A stretch of DNA of 19,436 bases, taken from positions 1 to 19,436 of the forward strand of contig CALZAJ010000010.1 in the NCBI GenBank assembly GCA_945613785.1, in the 5' to 3' direction. The notes beneath the pieces were generated by a model, which saw only the letters and a program-made list of their open reading frames with translations, made no database searches and had not been told where the DNA came from. The translations under genes were made by a program, and so were the position numbers. Source of the stretch: an uncultured Verrucomicrobiota bacterium. Lineage in GTDB: Bacteria > Verrucomicrobiota > Kiritimatiellia > RFP12 > UBA1067. Shown piece by piece: positions 13,989 through 19,436 of this stretch (position 1 is its first letter; the number at the start of each line of letters is the position of its first letter).

Positions 13989-14792
13989 ATGGCAAGAACA
14001 GCGCGCGTTAAACGGAGGGGTAACGGCATCACCGACTACCATCTCATGTCAAGAACCAATAATCGTCAATTCCTCTTTGATGCTCCAGTAATCAAGGACA
14101 AGATCATCGACTCGCTTCGTCGGGCAGCTGAGTTCAGTGGGGTCTGTCCCCGGTCCTACACGACCCTGGACAACCATTTCCACATCGTGGTGACGGTCGA
14201 CCGTACTCAGGGTCCTGTCCCCGAAGCTGAAATCATCCGTCGCGTCAGCGTGCTGCACGGAGAGGAGGTCGCGGGATGTCTTGAGGCCCGGTGGTTGCGA
14301 TTGAGGGCGCAGGGGTTGGATAAGCAGGTTGAAGCCGAAATGAATAATTATCGTCGTCGGATGAATGATATAAGTGAATTTATCAAGACCTTTAAGGAAC
14401 TTGTCAATATTTGGTTCAAGCGCTCGCGCGAGTACTGTGGATCGATTTGGAGCGGACGCTTCACCTCGACGTTGATCGAGAACGGACGGTATCTCGAGGC
14501 CTGCAAGCGCTATGTCTATTTCAATGCTCTCCGTGCTGGCATCGTCAAGCGAGCCGCCGACTACCGCTGGTGCTGGTGCGAGGATTTCAATACGGGGTCT
14601 GTCCCCGAGGGATGGATGCTGCGGAGGGTGCCGCAGATTTCGGCGGGGAAGGTGTTTGGCAGCTTTGAGTTTGTGAGTGCAACGGCGATGGATCTGGGCG
14701 ATCGGTTCAGGGCTCGGTCGGTCACGGCGCATCCGGTCGGGGATATTGGCTATTCGACGCATGGATGGAAACTGGCGAAGGAGGTGGCATAA
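13989..14792 (+). CDS. REP-associated tyrosine transposase (RAYT, Y1/HUH family)
   Basis: 267 aa, somewhat longer than many RAYTs. The N-terminus (DYHLMSRTNNRQFLF) and the HUH motif HFH (63-65, in LDNHFHIVV) are typical of Y1-type single-strand transposases, as is the later ISEFIKTFKELVNIWFKRS...GSIWSGRFTS...YVYFNALRAGIV...YRW (128-194). Such proteins cut and join single-stranded REP hairpins. The catalytic Tyr normally found in the helix after SEF-K-LK (the KQRY position) is Val139 in a simple motif alignment, so either another Tyr (Tyr121 or Tyr149) serves or the enzyme is inactive. Three REP-like stretches lie within the coding sequence without breaking it. GGGGTCTGTCCCC copies flank the gene on both sides, as expected for a RAYT. 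Confidence 0.88.
   Translation: MARTARVKRRGNGITDYHLMSRTNNRQFLFDAPVIKDKIIDSLRRAAEFSGVCPRSYTTLDNHFHIVVTVDRTQGPVPEAEIIRRVSVLHGEEVAGCLEARWLRLRAQGLDKQVEAEMNNYRRRMNDISEFIKTFKELVNIWFKRSREYCGSIWSGRFTSTLIENGRYLEACKRYVYFNALRAGIVKRAADYRWCWCEDFNTGSVPEGWMLRRVPQISAGKVFGSFEFVSATAMDLGDRFRARSVTAHPVGDIGYSTHGWKLAKEVA
14139..14151 (+). repeat. REP-like element inside the transposase gene, copy 1
   Basis: Exact GGGGTCTGTCCCC. It is read as Gly-Val-Cys-Pro (residues 51-54), eight residues before the HUH motif, and the frame continues undisturbed. Confidence 0.85.
14594..14606 (+). repeat. REP-like element inside the transposase gene, copy 2
   Basis: Exact GGGGTCTGTCCCC, here read in a different phase as Gly-Ser-Val-Pro (residues 203-206). 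A degenerate relative at about 14210-14223 (GGGTCCTGTCCCC) is read as Gly-Pro-Val-Pro in that same phase. Confidence 0.85.
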
Positions 14793-14839
14793 ACTGAGGA
14801 ATCGCCAGAGGATTTAAGGATAGAATTTACGGAAGGACC

Positions 14840-14895
14840 AGGAGTGGGGTCTGTCCCCGGAGAATCCAGGAGTGGGGTCTGTCCCCGGAGAATCC
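14840..14895 (+). repeat. Tandem 28-bp repeat carrying two REP-like elements
   Basis: Two identical 28-bp units, 14840-14867 and 14868-14895, begin AGGAGTGGGG and end GGAGAATCC. Each contains GGGGTCTGTCCCC (14846-14858 and 14874-14886). They lie about 50 nt after the transposase stop. A shorter relic GGGTCTGTCC occurs at 14998-15007. Apart from these repeats and the terminator at 15005-15047, the 276-nt gap 14793-15068 shows no gene I can support. Confidence 0.9.
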
Positions 14896-15004
14896 GAGAT
14901 CGAGAAGAAGCTCCGCTCCTGAAGCGAGACCGCACCTGCCCCCATTATCCTTTTCTGGGAGGAGAGGAAGGTGTCGCATGACCGGCTGTCGCTTGTCGGG
15001 TCTG

Positions 15005-15047
15005 TCCAAAAAGCAAGCGGCAAGGGGCGTTGTGCCTCTTGCCGCTT
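15005..15047 (-). terminator. Intrinsic terminator of the V-type ATPase operon
   Basis: On the minus strand a 14-bp stem with one mismatch (arms at 15047-15034 and 15028-15015, core AAGCGGCAAG/CTTGCCGCTT), a 5-nt loop and the tail GCTTTTTGGA form a typical rho-independent terminator. It begins 21 nt after the stop of the B-subunit gene at 15069, so the operon ends here. Confidence 0.85.
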
Positions 15048-15068
15048 CTGCGCTTCTGACGATTGCCG

Positions 15069-16370
15069 TTACAACTTCGGCCAGAACTTGTCGGAGAGCT
15101 TGGAGGGGATGCCAACCTCGCCCTTGTCGAAGCACTCGGCGAGGATCTTCCAGCCGAGGTCGAGCGCCTCTTCGAGCGGGATGTTGACCGAGAGGTCCAT
15201 CATGCCGGCCTCGAACTTTGCGCCGTACTTGAGGAGCTTCTGATCCCAGGCGGACATCTTGAAGCCCATGGACTGCTTTTCGATCGTCTCCTTGTACTGC
15301 GCGTAAAGCTTGATCATCGCGTCCATGACGGTACGGTGGTCTTCGCGCGTATTCTTGTTGACCTGCTGCTTGAGACGCGAGAGGGAGCCGAACGGCTCGA
15401 TGCGTCCGTTCTTCAGATAGAACTGCCCTTCCGTGATGTAGCCCGTGTTGTCCGGCACCGGATGCGTCACGTCGTCGCCCGGCATCGTCGTCACGGCGAG
15501 AATCGTGATCGAGCCCGCGCCATCGAAGTCTACCGCCTTCTCGTAGCGGGACGCAAGCTGAGAGTAGAGGTCGCCCGGATAGCCGCGGTTCGAGGGAATC
15601 TGCTCCATCGTGATGGCGATTTCCTTCATCGCATCGGCGAACGAGGTCATGTCCGTCAGGAGGCAGAGGACGTCCTTGCCCTCGAGCGCGAACTTCTCCG
15701 CAACGGCGAGCGAGACATCGGGGACGAGCATGCACTCCACCGTCGGGTCGGCGGCGGTGTGGACGAACATCACGGTCTTCGCGAGCGCGCCGGACTTGTC
15801 GAGCGTGTTGCGGAACTTGAGGTATTCGTCGTACTTCAGGCCCATGCCGCCGATGATGATGACGTCCGAGTTCGCCTGCAGCGCGATGCGCGCGAGGAGC
15901 TCGTTGTACGGTTCGCCGGCCTTCGCGAAGATCGGGAGCTTCTGCGAGACGACGAGCGAGTTGAAGAGGTCGATCATCGGGATGTTCGTACGGACCATGC
16001 GGTTGGGCATGATGCGCTTGGCCGGGTTGACCGAGGGCTGTCCGATCGGCGAGGGGTTCTCGTTGATCGCGGGACCTCCGTCACGCGGCTGGCAGGCGCC
16101 CGTGAAGGCGCGGCCGAGAAGGGCGTCCGAGAAGGGCACCTTCATCGTCTCGCCGAGGAAGCGCACCTTTGCGGCCGTGTCGACGCCGCGCGCGCCGGCG
16201 AAGATCTGCAACGTGACGTTCGGTCCGTCAAGCTTGATGACCTGCGCGAGCGAGGTGCCGGCGCGGGACTCGACCTCGGCGATTTCGTTGTACTTCACGC
16301 CTTCGGCGCGCAGCGTGGCGATGGAGCCCGAAAGGGCGTCGATCTTGTGGTAAACCTTGTTATTGAACAT
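15069..16370 (-). CDS. atpB: V-type ATP synthase subunit B
   Basis: 433 aa, a usual length for bacterial V/A-type B subunits. This is the non-catalytic nucleotide-binding subunit that alternates with A in the A3B3 head of the membrane ion-pumping ATPase. Visible signatures are GRAFTGACQPRDGGP (86-100), NPSPIGQPSVNPAKRIMPN (105-123), the degenerate P-loop site without GKT (SQKLPIFAKAGEPYNELLARI, 142-162) and IPSNRGYPGDLYSQLASRYEKA (258-279, equivalent to the SRRGYPGYMY region). It is last in the E-DUF2764-A-B order and is followed directly by a terminator. The leader before the ATG is an array of CTAG repeats with a weak AAAGG about 10 nt upstream. Confidence 0.96.
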   Translation of the reverse strand: MFNNKVYHKIDALSGSIATLRAEGVKYNEIAEVESRAGTSLAQVIKLDGPNVTLQIFAGARGVDTAAKVRFLGETMKVPFSDALLGRAFTGACQPRDGGPAINENPSPIGQPSVNPAKRIMPNRMVRTNIPMIDLFNSLVVSQKLPIFAKAGEPYNELLARIALQANSDVIIIGGMGLKYDEYLKFRNTLDKSGALAKTVMFVHTAADPTVECMLVPDVSLAVAEKFALEGKDVLCLLTDMTSFADAMKEIAITMEQIPSNRGYPGDLYSQLASRYEKAVDFDGAGSITILAVTTMPGDDVTHPVPDNTGYITEGQFYLKNGRIEPFGSLSRLKQQVNKNTREDHRTVMDAMIKLYAQYKETIEKQSMGFKMSAWDQKLLKYGAKFEAGMMDLSVNIPLEEALDLGWKILAECFDKGEVGIPSKLSDKFWPKL

Positions 16371-16385
16371 CTTCTTTGAGCCTTT

Positions 16386-16443
16386 CTAGCCTTTCTAGCT
16401 GTTCTAGTCGTTCTAGCTTGTCTAGCAATTCTAGGTCTTCTAG
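16386..16443 (-). repeat. 9-nt-period CTAG array between ATPase A and B genes
   Basis: CTAG occurs at 16386, 16395, 16404, 16413, 16422, 16431 and 16440, exactly every 9 nt, seven times. On the coding (minus) strand the unit is about CTAGAANNN, with variable last three bases. In the frame of the A gene each CTAG supplies a TAG, so seven in-frame stops follow the TAA. In the frame one base earlier the same bases read as open Leu-Glu-x triplets. The array fills nearly the whole 78-nt A-B gap. Confidence 0.9.
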
Positions 16444-16448
16444 AACGC

Positions 16449-18218
16449 TTAGGCCACCTTTGCCGCTTCGGAGATCTTCGCTTCGAGGGCGGCTTTGCCG
16501 GTGTCGAAGCGGGAATCTCCGAACGGCACGTCGTTCCAGTCAATAAAGGTCTGCTGCAGGTCCATGAAGAACTTGCGCATCTCCTCCTTCGTCGCGAGCG
16601 TGTAGTCCGAGAGAAGGGCCTTTTCGACGATCTCGAACATGACCTTCTGGCGGGCGACGGGCGTCGTGGCGTCCGCATCGGAGAACGCATTCTGCTGGAG
16701 GTACACCGCATCGAGGAACTCGGACTTGAGGTAGGTCGTGAAGTCCGCGAGGGAGGTTCCCTCCTCGCCGACGACCTTCATCATCTGTCCGACCTCATTG
16801 CCCTTGCGCAGGATCTTGCGCGCGGCCTCGACGCGGTCCTGCTCGATCACCGAATTGTAGTGGCTCCAGGAGTCGAGCGGGTCGATGGCGGGATAGCGGC
16901 GGGCGTCGGAGCGGGCGCGGGAGAGGCCGTGGAAGCCGCCGACGACCTTCAGGGTCGCCTGCGTCACGGGTTCGTCGAAGTTGCCGCCGGCGGGCGAGAC
17001 GGTGCCGCCGATCGTGACGGAGCCGCAGCTGCCGTCCTTGAGCTTCACGCGACCGGCGCGCTCGTAGAACGCGGCGATGCGGGACTCAAGGTAGGCCGGG
17101 AAGGCCTCTTCGCCCGGGATCTCCTCGAGGCGTCCGGACAGTTCGCGCATGGCCTGCGCCCAGCGGGAGGTGGAGTCGGCGAGGACGAGGACGTTGAGCC
17201 CCATCTGGCGGAAGTATTCCGCGAGCGTCACGGCCGTGTACACGGACGCTTCGCGCGAGGCGACCGGCATCGAGGACGTGTTGCAGATGATGATCGTGCG
17301 CTTCATCAGCGACTGGCCCGTCTTCGGGTCCTTGATCTCCGGGAACTCCTTCAGCGTCTCGACGACTTCGCCAGCGCGTTCGCCGCACGCGGCGGAAATG
17401 ACGACGTCGACCTTCGCGTAACGCGCGGTCGTCTGCTGGAGGACGGTCTTGCCGGCGCCGAACGGACCCGGAATGCAGTAGGTTCCGCCCACGGCGACGG
17501 GGAAGAAGGTGTCGATCGTGCGGACGGTCGTCTCCAGGGTCTCGGTCGGCTCGAGGCGCTCGACGAAGCACTTGATCGGCACCTTGACGGGCCAGCGCTG
17601 CATCATCTGCACCGGCACGTCCTTGCCGTCGGGACCCGTCAGCGTCGCGATGGTCTCGGTCACGGTGTAGTCACCGGCGGGCGCGAGGCTCTTGACCGTA
17701 TAGACGCCGCGGAGGGCGAAGGGGACCATGATCTTGTGGCCGGGCATCGTCTGGTTGTCGAAGATGCCTTCGGTGACCCAGCCGAGGAAGTCGCCGGCCG
17801 TCACCTTCGCGCCGACCTGGGCGGTCGGATGGAAGTCCCACTTCCTGTCGCGGGGAAGGCCCGGGAGGTACATGCCGCGCTGGAGGAAGTATTCGGCGTC
17901 CTTCGAGATCTTGGCTGCTTCCTTCGCGAGGTCCGCGAGCGGGTTCTGGAGTCCGTCATAGACCTGGGTGAGCATACCCGGCCCGAGTTCGGCGGCGAGC
18001 AGCTCGCCCGAGAACTCGACGGTGTCGTCGACCATCAGGTCGGTCGTCGCGTCGAACACCTGCATGTCGCAGCGCGTGCCGCGCACGCGGACAATCTCGG
18101 CCATCAGGCGCTTGTCGCCAAGGACGGCGTAGCCGACTTCGTTCTGGGCCACGGCGCCGTCGAAGGCGACGGTGATCATGTTGCCGTTGACCGCTACGAT
18201 TTTACCTGTCGTTGTCAT
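16449..18218 (-). CDS. atpA: V-type ATP synthase subunit A (catalytic)
   Basis: 589 aa, the normal length. It is the catalytic subunit of the A3B3 head. The N-terminal beta barrel starts MTTTGKIVAVNG, the A-specific non-homologous insert spans roughly 100-190, Walker A GPFGAGKT is at 251-258 and the catalytic Glu is in CGERAGEV (278-285). SRWAQAMRELSGRLEEIPGEEAFPAY is present downstream, as expected. Bacterial V/A-type enzymes couple ATP to proton or sodium movement, with direction depending on the organism. The leader before the ATG has no Shine-Dalgarno sequence but carries direct repeats and a C10 run. The gene is followed by the CTAG array. Confidence 0.97.
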   Translation of the reverse strand: MTTTGKIVAVNGNMITVAFDGAVAQNEVGYAVLGDKRLMAEIVRVRGTRCDMQVFDATTDLMVDDTVEFSGELLAAELGPGMLTQVYDGLQNPLADLAKEAAKISKDAEYFLQRGMYLPGLPRDRKWDFHPTAQVGAKVTAGDFLGWVTEGIFDNQTMPGHKIMVPFALRGVYTVKSLAPAGDYTVTETIATLTGPDGKDVPVQMMQRWPVKVPIKCFVERLEPTETLETTVRTIDTFFPVAVGGTYCIPGPFGAGKTVLQQTTARYAKVDVVISAACGERAGEVVETLKEFPEIKDPKTGQSLMKRTIIICNTSSMPVASREASVYTAVTLAEYFRQMGLNVLVLADSTSRWAQAMRELSGRLEEIPGEEAFPAYLESRIAAFYERAGRVKLKDGSCGSVTIGGTVSPAGGNFDEPVTQATLKVVGGFHGLSRARSDARRYPAIDPLDSWSHYNSVIEQDRVEAARKILRKGNEVGQMMKVVGEEGTSLADFTTYLKSEFLDAVYLQQNAFSDADATTPVARQKVMFEIVEKALLSDYTLATKEEMRKFFMDLQQTFIDWNDVPFGDSRFDTGKAALEAKISEAAKVA

Positions 18219-18223
18219 AAGAG

Positions 18224-18264
18224 TTGGTAGATGGGAGCTGGTAGTTTGGTAGATGGGGGGGGGG
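18224..18264 (-). repeat. Direct repeats and G10/C10 tract in the leader of the ATPase A gene
   Basis: The 12-mer TTGGTAGATGGG occurs at 18224-18235 and 18246-18257 (+ strand), 22 nt apart, with a partial CTGGTAG between (18238-18244), giving an 11-nt period. The second copy runs into ten consecutive G (18255-18264). On the mRNA this is C10 followed by pyrimidine/A-rich AUCUACCA repeats, ending directly before the A-subunit AUG with no purine-rich ribosome-binding site. Confidence 0.85.
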
Positions 18265-18267
18265 TGG

Positions 18268-18738
18268 TTAGAAGGTCACCTTTGAGGCGGCGGTCAGGCG
18301 GTCGAAGGCCGCATTGCCGGCCTCGGCGGAGATGCACGCGCGCTTGAGGGCGATTCTCAGACGAATCGCGTAGGTGAGCAGGGCGCCCTTGCCGAGCGGC
18401 GCGGCCGGCGGCGTGAGTTCGCCGGCGGCATCCCACCAGACGCGATCGAGCAAGTCCTCGCGCTTCGCGACATCCTTCTCCTGGAAGCATGCGAGCACGC
18501 GGTTCTTCCAGTAGACGCTGCAACCGTCGGCGGGACGCTTGTACTTCTCGCCGCCGCGGGCTTCGGCCATCGCGTTCTTGAGCTGGGTCTCGAGATCCGT
18601 CCATTTCCCCTCGCTCAACGCGCGGAGAACGGACGCCGCCTGGTCGCCGCAGGCTTCGACGAACTTCTCCCAGCTCAGCGGAGCGGGCGCGTCGAGGGTG
18701 AGCGTCGGCAGGCTCGAAACGATGTAGTCGGTGGTCAT
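18268..18738 (-). CDS. DUF2764-like V-type ATPase operon protein
   Basis: 156 aa. The start MTTDYIVSSLPTLTLDAPAPLSWEKFVEAC matches the beginning of DUF2764 proteins, which lie between subunits E and A in V-type ATPase operons of Chlamydiae, spirochaetes and Bacteroidetes, the exact place seen here. The proteins are thought to replace or assist the C (d) stalk subunit, but this is not settled. It is mostly helical with no membrane segment. Its ATG overlaps the E-subunit stop (ATGA), so the two are translated together. Confidence 0.8.
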   Translation of the reverse strand: MTTDYIVSSLPTLTLDAPAPLSWEKFVEACGDQAASVLRALSEGKWTDLETQLKNAMAEARGGEKYKRPADGCSVYWKNRVLACFQEKDVAKREDLLDRVWWDAAGELTPPAAPLGKGALLTYAIRLRIALKRACISAEAGNAAFDRLTAASKVTF

Positions 18739-19304
18739 TTGAGCAGGGCTGCGAGGTCGGGACGAAGGCGCTTGGCGAGTTCGCCGGCGATCACCTCGCC
18801 AGTGAAGGCGTGCTCGACGCGTCCGCCGTCGAGCTTGACCGCGAAGCCCGTGTCGAGCGCCTCGTCAAGGACGACCTTGACGTTCGGCTGGGCGGCGAGC
18901 TGCGCCTTGAGCGCGGAAGCGAGCCTGGCGGGAGCGGCGACTTCGACGGACCCGGTGAGGCCCTTGATCGCGTCGGCGACGAGCGCCGTCACGGTTTTCT
19001 CGTCCGCCAGGGCCTTGTCGACGTCCTTGGCGAGGATCTTCTCGAGGAGGGCCGTCACGGCGTCCTTGACCTCGATCACCGTATCACGGGCGGCCTGCTT
19101 CACGGTTTCGGCGGCACGCGCCTGGTAATCCAGCGCGGACTTCTCGGCATCCGCCTTGGCGGCCGCCGCGGCCTCGTTCGCCTCCTTCACGATCGCTGCG
19201 GCCTTGGCCTTGGCTTCAGCAATGATTCTGTCTGATTCCGCCTGCGCCTTCTCGACGCCGTCGCGGTTGATCTTCTCCAACAGGCTCTGCAAGTCTTCCG
19301 ACAT
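18735..19304 (-). CDS. atpE: V-type ATP synthase subunit E
   Basis: 189 aa. Residues 1-90 form a long Ala/Glu/Lys-rich helix typical of the peripheral-stalk E subunit (SLLEKINRDGVEKAQAESDRIIAEAKAKA). The compact C-terminal domain follows, ending TGEVIAGELAKRLRPDLAALLK. E pairs with a G/H-type helix to hold the A3B3 head against rotation. It is the first gene of the operon, with a strong GGAGGA (19311-19316) 6 nt before the ATG and a good promoter directly upstream. Confidence 0.9.
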   Translation of the reverse strand: MSEDLQSLLEKINRDGVEKAQAESDRIIAEAKAKAAAIVKEANEAAAAAKADAEKSALDYQARAAETVKQAARDTVIEVKDAVTALLEKILAKDVDKALADEKTVTALVADAIKGLTGSVEVAAPARLASALKAQLAAQPNVKVVLDEALDTGFAVKLDGGRVEHAFTGEVIAGELAKRLRPDLAALLK

Positions 19305-19310
19305 GGATAT

Positions 19311-19361
19311 TCCTCCAAATAATTAACTGCGATTATACCGCTTTTTCAAGGGACAAGTCAA
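19311..19361 (-). promoter_or_regulatory. Promoter and ribosome-binding site of the V-type ATPase operon
   Basis: On the minus strand, TTGACT (19361-19356, 5 of 6), an 18-nt spacer and a perfect TATAAT (19337-19332). The predicted transcription start is near 19325, giving a short leader of about 20 nt that contains GGAGGA at 19316-19311. Confidence 0.8.
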
Positions 19362-19399
19362 TTGGAAACGAGTTTTACCATGGGTGCGATTTTCTCAGG

Positions 19400-19429
19400 T
19401 GACATCCCTTTGACGGATCATTGACATCC
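19400..19429. promoter_or_regulatory. Three TGAC boxes at 11-bp spacing
   Basis: TGACATCC (19400-19407), TGACGGAT (19411-19418) and TGACATCC (19422-19429) are spaced exactly 11 bp apart, on one face of the helix. On the minus strand they read TGTCA, CGTCA, TGTCA, like the 11-bp direct repeats bound by PhoB/OmpR-family regulators. They lie about 39 bp upstream of the ATPase -35 box but could belong to a gene beyond the window edge. Confidence 0.4.
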
Positions 19430-19436
19430 GAGTGCG

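Noticed and set aside
12266..14032. 588-codon minus-strand open frame across patatin, PTPS-like and rubredoxin genes
   Set aside because: It spans several recognised genes, a terminator and REP elements; no recognisable domain.
13792..14895. CRISPR-like array from the repeated GGGGTCTGTCCCC
   Set aside because: Repeats are only 13 bp, spacing is irregular (11 to over 400 nt), two lie in a coding gene and there are no cas genes; REP elements fit better.
16295..16711. Possible small gene using the CTAG array as coding sequence
   Set aside because: The frame lies inside the A and B genes, shows Arg/Thr-rich shadow composition, and has no ribosome-binding site.

Overview
This window looks like GC-rich chromosomal DNA from a member of the PVC superphylum, most plausibly Kiritimatiellota/Verrucomicrobiota. 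That placement is inferred from three things: a bacterial V/A-type ATPase operon of the Chlamydia/spirochaete kind (E, DUF2764-like, A, B), a REP-associated transposase surrounded by GGGGTCTGTCCCC elements, and a cdaA-ftsK-HTH gene chain. No rRNA, tRNA, CRISPR array, phage or plasmid module was seen.

Layout. (1) Positions 1-897 hold the 3' part of a D,D-carboxypeptidase gene on the + strand. (2) Positions 918-2978, minus strand: nagB, a small zinc-ribbon gene and a membrane-anchored DNA/RNA non-specific nuclease, driven by a strong sigma70-like promoter inside the 3' end of the neighbouring gene. (3) Positions 3048-9424, minus strand: ftsH, cdaA, a YbbR-stub gene, ftsK and a RodZ-like gene. 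Each of the four junctions is an ATGA overlap, so protein quality control, c-di-AMP synthesis, chromosome translocation and a cell-shape-type membrane HTH protein form one translationally coupled unit. (4) Positions 9518-12863, plus strand: a TMEM43-like membrane protein, then a three-gene unit (secreted alpha/beta hydrolase, patatin-like protein, unknown protein) closed by a clear intrinsic terminator. (5) Positions 12989-13780, plus strand: a PTPS/QueD-fold protein with a C-terminal zinc ribbon, then a rubredoxin. (6) Positions about 13781-15010: a REP/RAYT island, with a Y1-type transposase surrounded by, and containing, copies of a short palindromic element all in one orientation. (7) Positions 15069-19304, minus strand: V-type ATPase genes E, DUF2764-like, A and B, with a good promoter upstream and a terminator directly after B. 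The D, I and K genes that usually follow are not here.

The main unexplained signals are these. Two genes have an extended -10 box (TGnTATAAT) placed exactly 6-7 nt before the start codon, implying leaderless mRNAs. A perfect 9-nt-period CTAG array lies between the ATPase A and B genes and puts seven TAG codons in frame behind the A stop. A C10 tract with 12-nt direct repeats forms an SD-less leader before the A gene. The REP-like element is read in two different frames inside the transposase gene without breaking it. The PTPS-fold protein lacks the expected catalytic residues. Three TGAC boxes at 11-bp spacing lie upstream of the ATPase operon, at the right edge.
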